Shown here: positions 28,652 through 37,578 of the stretch, piece by piece
Layout: each line of letters begins with the position of its first letter
Numbering within the stretch: the stretch's first letter is position 1
Assembly: GCF_001185345.1 (NCBI RefSeq)
Contig: NZ_KQ236743.1
Span: 997,954 to 1,061,953, forward strand
DNA from: Dorea sp. D27
GTDB taxonomy: Bacteria; Bacillota; Clostridia; Lachnospirales; Lachnospiraceae
Length of the DNA: 64,000 nucleotides
Direction of reading: 5' to 3'
Made by a program: the position numbers and the translations under genes
Notes under the pieces: model-generated
The model's input: only the letters and a program-made list of their open reading frames with translations
Database searches by the model: none
Told to the model about the DNA's origin: nothing

Positions 28652-31245
28652 ATGTCACATCCTTTTTGTAAACAGCAGCAGCCTTTGTTTCCGCGTTTGG
28701 CCCGGTATAATGCCTTATCGGCCTCAACGATGATATTGGCCAGGGGCACGTTGTAATCCCATATGACGACGCCGCCCGTACAGCTCGTGGCAAACTGTTC
28801 CGTCAGCTCTCCTTCCTGGAAGGCCCTGCAGATCTCCTCGCCCTTTTTCAGGGCGGTATCGGCCACACCCATCTGCTTGATGACGGCGATAAATTCGTCT
28901 CCTCCGAACCGGGCCAGGATATCGCTGCTCCTTGTGTGTTCGCCGAGCAGCCTGCCAAACTTTTTAATAAGCCGGTCGCCGCACTCATGCCCATACGTAT
29001 CATTGATCTGCTTCAAGTCGTCCAAGTCAAAAAGATATACTGCCAGAGGTGCATCCTCCTTGCGCAGAGCCCTGGAGGCATCACTGAGCCCCCTCCGGTT
29101 CAGAAGTCCGGTCAGATAGTCCCTTCCGGCTTCTTCCTGTAAAGCCTGTTCCCGCTCGTAAGAGATTGAGCGTCTCATCGCGTGAGCCAGACGTCTTTCC
29201 ATCATTCTCGAGGAGTAAGGCTTGTACGCAAAATCATCGGCGCCTGCCTCGACAGCCCTTTCTTCTGTCCGTATGTCCGGCCGCGCCGTGGCAATGACAG
29301 GGATATTCCAGACGTTCTTTTCCCTCTGTAGAACTTCCAGTATGGAAAACCCATCCATGTCAGGCAATGTCAGGCTTAATACGACGGCAGAAATCTCACG
29401 TTCAAAGCGTACGATGAAGCCGAGCGTCTCTTGCCCGTTAGCTGTCTCCACAATCTGGTACCTGCCGCCAAACAGGTTCCTCAGTTCACGGCGGCATGCT
29501 TCCTCTTCTTCCGCTATAAGTATATATCCGAGGGAGGATTCGCTGCACAGGCTTTCTTCCGGCATTCTCTCCTTCTCCTGCACTTCTGTATCCAGCCGCT
29601 TCAATAGAGCCTCAAAATCCACACATGGCATTGGACGTGCAAAAAAGTACCCTTGTACAAAATCACACCCAATCTCCCTCAGCCGGTCCAGCTGTTCCCG
29701 TGTCTCCACTCCTTCCGCAACCACACTCAGCTTCATCCACCGCGCAAGTCCCATGATAAAGCCGAGAATCCCTTTATCAATCGGCTTTGCCGTCTCGCTC
29801 TGGATGAATTTCATATCCAGCTTCAATATATCAAGCGGCAGCTGGTTGAGCATATTTAAGGAGGAATAGCCGCTTCCAAAATCATCCATCTCTATGATGA
29901 ACCCCAGCTTTCGGAGATGCTGGACCGTAGTGATGATCTGCTCCGGATCTTCCGTATAGGCACTTTCTGTTATCTCAAGATGCAGACGTGCAGGAGCAAT
30001 GTCATATTTTCGGACCGTCTTCATCAGAACTTCCGCCAAGTCCACTTGATAGACATCTGCCCGGGACACGTTGACAGAGACCGGTATGGGCGGATATCCT
30101 TTCTCATCCCACTCCTGCATGACAGCACATGTCCTGTCCCAGACGTACTGGTCCAGCTTTGTTATAAAGCCATTTTTTTCAAAAAGTGGTATAAAGGCTG
30201 CCGGAGACTGAATCCCCCACTCTGGATGTTCCCAACGGACAAGCGCTTCGGCGCCGGCAAGCCTGTCAGTGCTGATACTGTATTTCGGCTGCAGATAGAT
30301 GACAAACTGCTCTTCTTCCAGCGCTTCTTCCATTATGTCTGTGATTGCCTGTTCGTGCAGCATCTGGTTGCGCAGGTCATCATCATATCTCGAATAATGC
30401 TTTCCATACTGTCCTTTGATTTTCCGCGCGGCAAGAAGAGCACGGTCGCACATCTGGCCGACGGCCAGCGTACGGTCCTCAACAGCATAGACGCCCCACT
30501 TCATCACGGTATTGCGCATGTTGCTTATCCTTCCGAGCTCTCTGTCGGCCTGCACGAAAAATTCATCTGCATAATCATCTCTGCGCTCCACCAGGCAGGC
30601 AAACTGATCCGCATGCAGACGTCCGCAAATGCCTTTCTCTCCGACGAGCTTCGCATATATCGAAGCTATGCTGCATAGTAGGCGGTCTCCCGCAGGTACC
30701 CCGAAAATATCATTCACAAGCTTGAAATTCTCGATGTCCGAACAGAGGATATCATATTCTTTTCCTGGATTATGTTCCAGCGTCTCTTTGACGCGCCGGT
30801 AAAAGAATTCTTTGCTGTACAGCCCTGTCAGGCTGTCGAACTGGAACTGGTTGATGATTGCCGCAGTCTCCCGCAGGCGGATGATGCTCGCAACCCTCCG
30901 CAATATGGCCTGCGGCCTGTACGGCTTTGTGATAAATTCTGTCGCGCCGCTTGACAGTGCCGTGATTTCATCGTCTTCGCTGTCACTCTGCGTCGTTACG
31001 ATAACCGGAACGGACGCGTATGGTGTCTTCTGTATGACAGACAAAAAGGCATGTCCGTCCATGACGGGCATGACGATATCGAGCAGAATCAAGGATATAT
31101 CCCCGTGGCATTCCTGCAGAACTGCCAGGGCTTCCTTTCCGTTCTCCGCCTCGAGAACTTCATATTCCGACTTCAGGATTTCACACAGCAGCATCCGGTT
31201 GATTTCATTATCTTCCACTACCAAGATTTTCTTTTTAGCACTCAT
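28648..31245 (-). CDS. response regulator with GGDEF-EAL-receiver-GGDEF architecture
   Basis: An 865-residue protein with five output and receiver domains. The N-terminal receiver ([11 protein letters not shown]) is canonical. The first GGDEF has a degenerate active site (HADQF). The EAL domain keeps [16 protein letters not shown] and AEGVET, so it is probably an active c-di-GMP phosphodiesterase. The second receiver has Ser in place of Asp ([12 protein letters not shown]). The C-terminal GGDEF is canonical (RFGGDEF). Synthesis and breakdown of c-di-GMP may thus be combined. It is first in a two-gene operon with the hybrid kinase, its likely partner. Confidence 0.93.
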   Translation of the reverse strand: MSAKKKILVVEDNEINRMLLCEILKSEYEVLEAENGKEALAVLQECHGDISLILLDIVMPVMDGHAFLSVIQKTPYASVPVIVTTQSDSEDDEITALSSGATEFITKPYRPQAILRRVASIIRLRETAAIINQFQFDSLTGLYSKEFFYRRVKETLEHNPGKEYDILCSDIENFKLVNDIFGVPAGDRLLCSIASIYAKLVGEKGICGRLHADQFACLVERRDDYADEFFVQADRELGRISNMRNTVMKWGVYAVEDRTLAVGQMCDRALLAARKIKGQYGKHYSRYDDDLRNQMLHEQAITDIMEEALEEEQFVIYLQPKYSISTDRLAGAEALVRWEHPEWGIQSPAAFIPLFEKNGFITKLDQYVWDRTCAVMQEWDEKGYPPIPVSVNVSRADVYQVDLAEVLMKTVRKYDIAPARLHLEITESAYTEDPEQIITTVQHLRKLGFIIEMDDFGSGYSSLNMLNQLPLDILKLDMKFIQSETAKPIDKGILGFIMGLARWMKLSVVAEGVETREQLDRLREIGCDFVQGYFFARPMPCVDFEALLKRLDTEVQEKERMPEESLCSESSLGYILIAEEEEACRRELRNLFGGRYQIVETANGQETLGFIVRFEREISAVVLSLTLPDMDGFSILEVLQREKNVWNIPVIATARPDIRTEERAVEAGADDFAYKPYSSRMMERRLAHAMRRSISYEREQALQEEAGRDYLTGLLNRRGLSDASRALRKEDAPLAVYLFDLDDLKQINDTYGHECGDRLIKKFGRLLGEHTRSSDILARFGGDEFIAVIKQMGVADTALKKGEEICRAFQEGELTEQFATSCTGGVVIWDYNVPLANIIVEADKALYRAKRGNKGCCCLQKGCDI

Positions 31246-31344
31246 AGATATCCCCCCTTATCCCTCCGGCAAAACGCTGGCTGCCCCTGCCGTCTATGCA
31301 GCAAAACATGTCCGAACTGCATCACAAGCACCCGGACAAGAAGT

Positions 31345-31397
31345 CGGACAGGAGGAACTCAATGCCAATTCCTCCTGTCCGGTCCGATTCGTTCTAA
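31345..31397 (+). other. hairpin with embedded 11-codon reading frame
   Basis: CGGACAGGAGGAA (31345-31357) pairs perfectly with 31369-31381. The first arm includes AGGAGGA, placed 6 bases before an ATG at 31362 that opens an 11-codon frame (MPIPPVRSDSF) ending at 31397. It lies between the divergent GGDEF/EAL and LysR genes, but upstream of the predicted lysR promoter. It may be a leader peptide, a terminator, or chance. Confidence 0.3.
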
Positions 31398-31467
31398 ATT
31401 AGCCGTATCTATCATTTTCTTAGCATATTGTACCATGCGGGTTAACGTTTTTCAAGACAATTCTCCA

Positions 31468-31495
31468 TTGCCATAGGCTTGATTTATGATACAAT
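31468..31495 (+). promoter_or_regulatory. lysR promoter overlapped by an inverted repeat
   Basis: TTGCCA (31468-31473) and TACAAT (31490-31495) are spaced by 16 bp. The repeat CATAGG-N5-TTTATG (31472-31488) fills the spacer, the usual place for LysR self-repression. The same design, CATAAG-N5-CTTATG, is found upstream of baiJ at 37562-37578. Confidence 0.5.
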
Positions 31496-31519
31496 AGAAC
31501 CATAACAGGAGGTACTGCC

Positions 31520-32428
31520 ATGAGTATCAAACGGCTTCCATTCTTTCTTTCCGCCGCCAAATATCTGAATTTTACAGAAGCGGCCAGTGAGCAGTTCATA
31601 TCCCAGACTGCCATGAGCCTGCAGATCAAGAAATATGAAGAGGAACTTGGTTTTAAACTCTTCAACAGAAGCAATACAGGGGTTACCCTCACGAAAGCCG
31701 GAGGCTACCTGTATAAACGCTGCCAGTATATCACGGCTGATTATAACCAGGCTGTCTCTCATGCCCGCCAGCTTTCAGAAGAAGATAAGCCGCAGGTGCG
31801 GATTGGATATTCCGGCGCATATGAACAGATTGCCGTCACGCCTCTTGTAACGAGCTTCTACCAAAGGCATCCGTCCTCCCAGGTAGAGCTTATCTACGGG
31901 AAGCGGAAGAAGAAAGTCCTGCGGCAGCTGGAGGACGGATATCTGGATCTGGCGGTCGTGTCCGACTATGACCGCAACTACAGCCAATGGCTGAAATCGT
32001 GCCCGCTCCGCTACGACTGCTGCTTGTTCCTCCTCAGTTCAGACAGCGAATATGCCCGGTATGGCTGTCTGGAACCTTCCTTGCTTGCGGGAAAGCCTCT
32101 GCTTCGTACCGTAGAAAATGATTTCACCTCCTACGAATGGCAGATATGGAATGTCATGAACTTCCTCGGACTCGGAGGAAACGAAGTGATCTATGCCAAT
32201 GATTATTACAGCATGGCGCTGCTTGCCAAATCGGACATCGGCTTCAGCATCGTACCAGAATGTATGAAAGACGTGCCGATGGAAGGACTGTCCTATGTAC
32301 CGATTGCCGGAAGGAAGCTGAAGACAAGCTGTTCTGTCATCTATATGGAGAGCAGCTCCAATCCCATACGTGAAGAATTCCTCATGACGCTCAAAGAGCA
32401 GGCTGCAAAGACCGATCCGGCATTATAG
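31520..32428 (+). CDS. LysR-family transcriptional regulator
   Basis: A 302-residue regulator with an N-terminal winged helix (LPFFLSAAKYLNFTEAASEQF, then QTAMSLQIKKYEEELGFKLF) and a two-lobed periplasmic-binding-like effector domain starting near residue 90 (VRIGYSGAYEQIA). AGGAGG precedes the ATG. It converges on the bai genes, and its own promoter shares an inverted repeat with the baiJ upstream region, so it is a candidate regulator of that cluster. The effector is unknown; a steroid is only a guess. Confidence 0.92.
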   Translation: MSIKRLPFFLSAAKYLNFTEAASEQFISQTAMSLQIKKYEEELGFKLFNRSNTGVTLTKAGGYLYKRCQYITADYNQAVSHARQLSEEDKPQVRIGYSGAYEQIAVTPLVTSFYQRHPSSQVELIYGKRKKKVLRQLEDGYLDLAVVSDYDRNYSQWLKSCPLRYDCCLFLLSSDSEYARYGCLEPSLLAGKPLLRTVENDFTSYEWQIWNVMNFLGLGGNEVIYANDYYSMALLAKSDIGFSIVPECMKDVPMEGLSYVPIAGRKLKTSCSVIYMESSSNPIREEFLMTLKEQAAKTDPAL

Positions 32429-32442
32429 CGCAAATATATAGA

Positions 32443-32486
32443 GCAGGCAGAAATCCCGCGGTATAACCGCCGGATCTCTGACCTGC
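32443..32486. terminator. hairpin between lysR and baiA
   Basis: GCAGG at 32443 pairs with CCTGC near 32482-32486, with further pairing of AGA/TCT, ATCC/GGAT and GCGGT/ACCGC broken by single mismatches. It lies between convergent genes and is the likely shared transcription end. Confidence 0.6.
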
Positions 32487-32534
32487 CCTGTTAAAACGAT
32501 GGACGTCTATTATGTAACTTGTCTGCTCTTGCAC

Positions 32535-33284
32535 TTATGGTCTGTAGGCACCGTCCACGCTGATTGTAGTGGCCGTAATCCCATTGGCCAGATCAGATGC
32601 AAGGAAGAGATATACGTTGGCAATCTCTTCTGTCTTCAACATACGCTTCATCGGGAATGACTTGAGATAATCCTCCAGGATTTCAGGCGGAAGTCCTTTC
32701 GTCATATCCGTGTCCACGACGCCGGGAGCCACGCCGACTACGCGGATATTTTTGCGGATTATTTCCCGGCCGAGGCCGTGCGTGAAGCCGATAACACCTG
32801 CTTTGCTCGTCGGATATCCAATACCTGATATGGATCCATAGATACCGGTGACAGACGCCGTGTTAATGATAACGCCCTGTTTTGCCTCTTTCATACACTG
32901 GTAAGCAGCCCACGCGCCGTTGAACACGCCTATGACATTGACATCCATGATATGCTTAAATGCCTCCTCTGTCACTCTTGAGAACACGTCATTCATCGTA
33001 ATCCCGGCATTATTGATCATAACATCCAGCCGCCCGTACTTTTCGGCTACTTTTCCGACCGCCGCCATAACCTCGTCCCGGGATGTGAGGTCCGGTGCGA
33101 AACCGAGCACTTCTTCTTCCGGATAGAGTTCTTTCAACTCTGCCAGTGCCGTGTCAACCTCCTCCTGCGTCTCACCGAATATGGAAACCTTTGCTCCGTT
33201 ATCGATGAATATTTGTGCCGCTTTGAATCCAATGCCTCTGGTCCCACCTGTTATTACTGTGATTTTGTCTTGTACAAGATTCAT
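32535..33284 (-). CDS. baiA: bile acid 3alpha-hydroxysteroid dehydrogenase BaiA
   Basis: A 249-residue short-chain dehydrogenase that I recognise as BaiA by near-colinear similarity to the C. scindens BaiA proteins as remembered. The cofactor loop is TGGTRGIG (residues 12-19), followed by NNAG (91-94). The catalytic triad is Ser144, Tyr157 and Lys161, at the positions known for BaiA2. Acidic residues after the second strand (GETQEE, 37-42) fit NAD preference. BaiA oxidises and re-reduces the 3-hydroxyl of bile acids or their CoA thioesters at the start and end of 7alpha-dehydroxylation, and BaiA1 has been reported to finish allo-bile-acid formation. It lies 237 bp after baiL on the same strand. 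Confidence 0.92.
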   Translation of the reverse strand: MNLVQDKITVITGGTRGIGFKAAQIFIDNGAKVSIFGETQEEVDTALAELKELYPEEEVLGFAPDLTSRDEVMAAVGKVAEKYGRLDVMINNAGITMNDVFSRVTEEAFKHIMDVNVIGVFNGAWAAYQCMKEAKQGVIINTASVTGIYGSISGIGYPTSKAGVIGFTHGLGREIIRKNIRVVGVAPGVVDTDMTKGLPPEILEDYLKSFPMKRMLKTEEIANVYLFLASDLANGITATTISVDGAYRP

Positions 33285-33473
33285 GAATTATCCTCCCTTT
33301 CTTCTGTTTCGCTTTATATGTACTAAAACTTTGATTGATATAACTTTAACATTTAGCACATTATGACATTGGATAAACGCACTGCATATTACAACCTAAT
33401 TGGTTTATGATTTGCCGCAATAAGTAACAGTTACACGGACAAAATCTAACATAATACTGTCAATGTTCAATAT

Positions 33474-33485
33474 CATAATCTTATG
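33474..33485. promoter_or_regulatory. inverted repeat in the AT-rich baiL-baiA gap
   Basis: CATAA-TC-TTATG lies in the 237-bp AT-rich gap (33285-33521) upstream of baiA. Its arms resemble the CATARR/YTTATG repeat near lysR and baiJ, but with shorter spacing. I found no convincing -35/-10 pair on the minus strand in this gap, though its length and AT content allow a separate baiA promoter. Confidence 0.35.
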
Positions 33486-33521
33486 ACAGCATATCTGCCG
33501 TCACGTAAATCATCTGTTCCG

Positions 33522-34331
33522 CTACATGTTCAGGAAACCGGCGTCCACTTTGATTTCGGCTCCCGATATATACCGTGAGGCAGCATCGTCGGCCAAAAAT
33601 GTAATGATGCTGGCACAGTCTTCCGGCTGGCCCAAAATCGGCTTGGCGCCTTCCACGTGCGGTGTAATCGTATGCAGCGGAGCTGCATTGCCGGCACGCA
33701 TCTGCCAGTCGAGGATTCCGATATTCTTCTCACGGGCCGCCCGGTTGATTTCCGTCTTGATATTGCAGGGCAGAATACAATTGCAGCGGATCCCACGTTC
33801 AAAGAAGCTGGCTGAGATATTGCGTGTGATACCAAGGACGGCATGTTTTGTCATGACATATGTCGTGCCGCCTTTCAATCCTCTTATGGATGCGGCAGAA
33901 GCAACATTCACGATATTTGCAGGAGTGCCCTGCTCCAGAAATATCCTGACTGCACGCTGGCAGCCAAGATAGACTGCACGCTGGTTCGTCTCATACTCAT
34001 AGTCGTAGATTTCCTGTGGAGTCTCATGGATAGGCAGCTGTCCGTCCAGAACTCCTGCATTATTGACAACCACGTCTACATGGCCGAACTCTTCCAGACA
34101 AGTGTCGAACATCCGGTCAATCTGCTCCGGCACACGGACATCTGTCTGAAGAGGAAAGATGCGGCCGGCCCCTCCTTCTGCCTCTGCTTCGGCCTTCAGT
34201 TCTTCCAGCCTATCCATCCTCCGTGCGGCGGCAATGACGCTGCCCCCTTCCATGGCAAACTGCCGGGCTGCAGCACGTCCGATACCGGAACTGGCCCCTG
34301 TTACAATAATCGCTTTTCCTTTAAATCTCAT
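33522..34331 (-). CDS. baiL: BaiL-like short-chain dehydrogenase
   Basis: A 269-residue classical SDR: cofactor loop TGASSGIG (residues 11-18), NNAG near 90, catalytic Ser in VASAASIRG and YVMTK as YxxxK. The basic ARRMDR after the second strand suggests NADP(H) preference, unlike BaiA. The name rests on context: it is third in a baiJ-baiK-baiL set like the three-gene operon described in C. scindens VPI 12708. Its reaction is not established to my knowledge; a hydroxysteroid dehydrogenase is the obvious guess. It is 15 bp after baiK. Confidence 0.8.
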   Translation of the reverse strand: MRFKGKAIIVTGASSGIGRAAARQFAMEGGSVIAAARRMDRLEELKAEAEAEGGAGRIFPLQTDVRVPEQIDRMFDTCLEEFGHVDVVVNNAGVLDGQLPIHETPQEIYDYEYETNQRAVYLGCQRAVRIFLEQGTPANIVNVASAASIRGLKGGTTYVMTKHAVLGITRNISASFFERGIRCNCILPCNIKTEINRAAREKNIGILDWQMRAGNAAPLHTITPHVEGAKPILGQPEDCASIITFLADDAASRYISGAEIKVDAGFLNM

Positions 34332-34346
34332 AAGATCATCCTCCTT

Positions 34347-35681
34347 TCATTTTTTCTGCTTGGACGTCTTTTCTGCTTCCTTCTTCCAGTGCTCGGTGAA
34401 TCCCTCCCGGTAATGCGGGAACAGTTCTTCCAGCTTGTAGATTTCGTACGTCTGCTTCCAATCGAAGGACGCCGTAATGCCTCGTCTGGCAAAGTCTTCT
34501 ATCTCCTCGTCCGTGTAACCCAGGTCACGCAGCACTTCTGTGTTATTCTCTCCAAACAGTGGAGAACCCCACTTGATTTCACCGGGGTTGTTCTTCCACT
34601 TGTTCACGATGCCAAGTCCTTTGACTTTGCCCATCATCGGGTCATCCCATTCGGCAAATACTTCTCTCGCTTTCCAGTGTGGGTCTTCCGCACAGTCCTT
34701 AAGGGAACACACTTTCTGGCATGGAATCTGGTTTTCTAGCATTACCTTCTCGACTTCATCGACCGTATGCTGGGACACAAATTCTTCCATAGCGGCCTCC
34801 AGCCTGCGTCCAAGGTCTGAATCCGCCACCCAGCCTGAGATGACCTGGTCTATCTCAGGATCTCCGTCGCCCGGCTTGGGAAGTCCGATAATCGGATAGC
34901 CGCGGTGGACAGGCCCATTGCCGTTCATACCGATAAAAATGGTTCCTCCGTCTTTGCATGTATAAAAGCTGAACAGTGCGGCCTGGGAGTCTTTGTTGCC
35001 GGTGCGCTCAAATTCTCTACCGTCTGTGAAATACTCTATCGGACGCGTATCCAGTATGCGCGCCAGCGACTCATACTGTGCCACGTCTACGGATTCCCCC
35101 TTACCTGTCCGAAGGGCATGTATATAGGCGGCAAGTGCAGTCCAGCACGTATTGAGCGCCGTAACATAGTCGCTCAGATAAGGAGACACCTTCAGTGCTT
35201 CCTCCGGCGTGCCGTTGAAGCTCATATAGCCGGAAAATGCCTGCCCGACAGCGTCGTAGGACGCCCGTCTGATATAGTCAGGCACGCCGGTCTGCCCGAA
35301 TCCGGAGACATGGACGATGACAAGCCTTGAGTTAAGCTCCCAAAGGACCTCGTCCGTAAGTCCCATCTTCTCATAAGTGCCCCCTTTTGAGGATTCGATG
35401 AAAATATCTGTCCATCGGATGAGCTTTTTGAATATCTCAAGCCCTTCCTCCGTCTTCATGTCAGCTACCATGGATATCTGATTGCGGTGATTCTGTGAAT
35501 AGCCATAATGTCCGCGCGTGCTGTCCGGGTTTTTCGGCGATTCAAAGTGTACGACCTCCGCGCCCGTCTCTCCGAGCAGCGTCGCGCCAAAAGGACCCGC
35601 GATCGCACCCCCGCAGACGAGTACCTTTACCCCTGCAAGTACGCCAAACTGTGGAAAGTTGTTAAGCCCTGTTCCTTCCAT
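34347..35681 (-). CDS. baiK: bile acid CoA transferase BaiK (class III)
   Basis: A 444-residue class III (CaiB/BaiF-type) CoA transferase. Family blocks are GGAIAGPFGATLLGETGAEV, DIFIESSKGG, VHVSGFGQTG and AFSGYMSFNG. The catalytic Asp171 is in SPYLSDYVTAL, aligned with CaiB Asp169. BaiK and BaiF are reported to move CoA between bile acids, saving the ATP needed for ligation; BaiK reportedly does not use lithocholyl-CoA as donor. It lies between baiJ (52 bp gap) and baiL. The lysine-rich C-terminal tail is longer than in CaiB. Confidence 0.88.
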   Translation of the reverse strand: MEGTGLNNFPQFGVLAGVKVLVCGGAIAGPFGATLLGETGAEVVHFESPKNPDSTRGHYGYSQNHRNQISMVADMKTEEGLEIFKKLIRWTDIFIESSKGGTYEKMGLTDEVLWELNSRLVIVHVSGFGQTGVPDYIRRASYDAVGQAFSGYMSFNGTPEEALKVSPYLSDYVTALNTCWTALAAYIHALRTGKGESVDVAQYESLARILDTRPIEYFTDGREFERTGNKDSQAALFSFYTCKDGGTIFIGMNGNGPVHRGYPIIGLPKPGDGDPEIDQVISGWVADSDLGRRLEAAMEEFVSQHTVDEVEKVMLENQIPCQKVCSLKDCAEDPHWKAREVFAEWDDPMMGKVKGLGIVNKWKNNPGEIKWGSPLFGENNTEVLRDLGYTDEEIEDFARRGITASFDWKQTYEIYKLEELFPHYREGFTEHWKKEAEKTSKQKK

Positions 35682-35733
35682 TATTTCATTCTCCTTTCAA
35701 AAGTGATGCGTTCCTGTACCATATTGCCGTCTC

Positions 35734-37455
35734 CTAAAGCATAGACTGACCGGATGCCACACGTCCTGCGATTCTCCCATAGAACAAAGCGCCCCCGATT
35801 GATGTCCCACAGGTCGGATACTCTGTTCCGAACATGCCCGTGTCCGCCACTTCACCTGCCGCATACAGTCCAGGAATAGGCCGGCCCTCGTTATCTAGCA
35901 CACGGGCCGATATATCGGTTTCCAGCCCTCCAAAGGAAACGGTAACACAAGGATGAAGCCTGAGCGCCGCGTATTTCGGCCCGTTAATCGGGTGCAGGAA
36001 TCTGGCGGGTTTTCCAAAGTCTTCGTCTTCGCCTTTGGCGACCAGTTCCGTGTAGCGGTCAAATGTTGCCTGCAGTACATCCGGATCGCACTTGATCATA
36101 GCAGCAAGTGCTTCGATGCTGTCAGCGGCTTTGTCGCGGCTTGTTCCCTCCACTGCCTGCTTGAACCCATACTGTACTCCTCCATAAGGCTCCTCTCCGC
36201 TCGTGATATACCACCCGCAATTGCTTCCAGAGGCAGCCAGTGCGTCAGAAACATGGTACTGGTAGCTCCATTCATTGACGACCCGCTCGCCCCGGTCGTT
36301 TACGATCAACCCAGATTCGTCATTGATCCCGATGCCGCAGGTCAGGCTCGTATATACGACCTGTATGCCAGGATGCACGAAGTTGCGGGCTCCGATTTTC
36401 TCGGCTGCTATCAGGCCTTCGCCTACATTGCTCTTTGGTGCTGTAGAAAAATAATGGGCCACCGGATACCGGGCACACATCTCTTTGTTTCGGGCATAGC
36501 CCCCGGTGGCAAGGATGACCCCTTTCGCTGCATATACCGTCAGCTTGGAGCCGTCAGCCCGCTCGCATACCGCACCGTTGACTTTGCCGCCTTCGTCTGT
36601 CAGAAGTTCCTTCAGCGCGGTATTATAGATGATTTCTCCGCCCAGTGCATCTACGTAGTGGTGCGTCAGCGGAGTAGTTATCTCCCCGCCCTGACCGTTG
36701 GTCTGACCACCGCCTCCCATACTGTTATGTACACGCCACGGCTGCATGGATACGTGAATTGCCTCCACGTCCTGTACCTTATAGCCCATAGTCCCGAGCC
36801 AGTCTATCGTAGTATTCAAGTTCTCTACGAGATAGCGGTTCTTTGCCGCGTCCATGAAATCGCCTCTGCGGTTGCCGACTTCCATCAGATATTCGTAGCA
36901 CATCTCTTTCGTATCATAAATTCCCTGCTTCTTCTGCCATCTCGTCCCTGCTCCCAGCAGCTTCCCTCCTGAACGGGCCGTAGAACCGCCTGTGATGCCC
37001 TGCTTTTCTATAAGTACTACATCTGTGCCGCCTTCCTTGGCCTCGATTGCAGCTGCAAGGCCGCCGGCACCGGCGCCAAATACGGCGATATCGACAGTGC
37101 GGACCTCATCGTTAGGTTCCGGAGCTTCAGGCCCGGGTGCCGCCTTCAGCTTCTCCACATCTTCGTCCGTCGCTCCGGCCGCCTTCAGGGCTGCCGCGAC
37201 TGCTTCCAGAATAGCACTGCTTGTCAGATCGGCACCATTTACAAGCGGGATATTGAGCGACTGATATTGAATAATCTGGGGCGGTATGACCTCCACAGGG
37301 GAAGTAGGCAGATCCCATGCAAGCCCGCGCACCTCCTTATGCTTGATGATTTTAATATCCTTGATTTTCTCTTCTGTGACATCCACATTTACGATAAGTT
37401 TTCCCCGGTAGCCCCGGCCAATTCCTTCATACGTGCCTGGAACATATTTTGCCAT
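35734..37455 (-). CDS. baiJ: BaiJ-like FMN/FAD flavoprotein reductase
   Basis: A 573-residue two-domain flavoprotein. Residues 1-95 form an FMN-binding domain (GTYEGIGRGYRGKL) ending in NGADLTSSAI, the place where FMN is often covalently held. Residues 121-570 are a fumarate-reductase-type FAD domain, with GAGAGG (127-132), Glu150, GITGGST and a C-terminal TEYPTCGTSIGGAL that closes over flavin. The architecture matches urocanate and fumarate-type ene reductases. BaiJ and the related BaiP are reported as bile acid 5alpha-reductases making allo bile acids. It is first in the cluster, with GGAGG before the ATG. No signal peptide is seen, so it is cytoplasmic. Confidence 0.85.
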   Translation of the reverse strand: MAKYVPGTYEGIGRGYRGKLIVNVDVTEEKIKDIKIIKHKEVRGLAWDLPTSPVEVIPPQIIQYQSLNIPLVNGADLTSSAILEAVAAALKAAGATDEDVEKLKAAPGPEAPEPNDEVRTVDIAVFGAGAGGLAAAIEAKEGGTDVVLIEKQGITGGSTARSGGKLLGAGTRWQKKQGIYDTKEMCYEYLMEVGNRRGDFMDAAKNRYLVENLNTTIDWLGTMGYKVQDVEAIHVSMQPWRVHNSMGGGGQTNGQGGEITTPLTHHYVDALGGEIIYNTALKELLTDEGGKVNGAVCERADGSKLTVYAAKGVILATGGYARNKEMCARYPVAHYFSTAPKSNVGEGLIAAEKIGARNFVHPGIQVVYTSLTCGIGINDESGLIVNDRGERVVNEWSYQYHVSDALAASGSNCGWYITSGEEPYGGVQYGFKQAVEGTSRDKAADSIEALAAMIKCDPDVLQATFDRYTELVAKGEDEDFGKPARFLHPINGPKYAALRLHPCVTVSFGGLETDISARVLDNEGRPIPGLYAAGEVADTGMFGTEYPTCGTSIGGALFYGRIAGRVASGQSML

Positions 37456-37512
37456 TCCTGTTTCCTCCTTTTTGAGTATTTGTTATTTTAATAACACTAT
37501 CTTGATATTCTC

Positions 37513-37578
37513 ATTCTAGCATGTAAAAATCAGCCTGTATAATTTAAAAATAATGCTTCGCCATAAGTTTAGCTTATG
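37513..37578 (-). promoter_or_regulatory. baiJ promoter and candidate operator
   Basis: On the minus strand, TATACA (37541-37536) and TAGAAT (37518-37513), 17 bp apart, form a promoter with an extended -10 (TGC before TAGAAT). Upstream lies CATAAG-N5-CTTATG (37562-37578). It contains ATAAG-N5-CTTAT, a T-N11-A LysR-type box, at about -65, where LysR proteins normally bind activator sites. Confidence 0.5.

Noticed and set aside
28400..31476. Several plus-strand frames opposite the signalling genes
   Set aside because: They are antisense shadows of well-supported domains in the hybrid kinase and GGDEF/EAL protein.
34347..35681. Loss of the catalytic residue in BaiK, suggested by a Glu in VDVAQYES
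   Set aside because: The catalytic aspartate of this family aligns instead with Asp171 in SPYLSDYVTAL, which is present.
35953..36972. 339-codon open frame on the plus strand inside baiJ
   Set aside because: It is antisense to a clearly conserved flavoprotein, has no ribosome site and shows no known motif.
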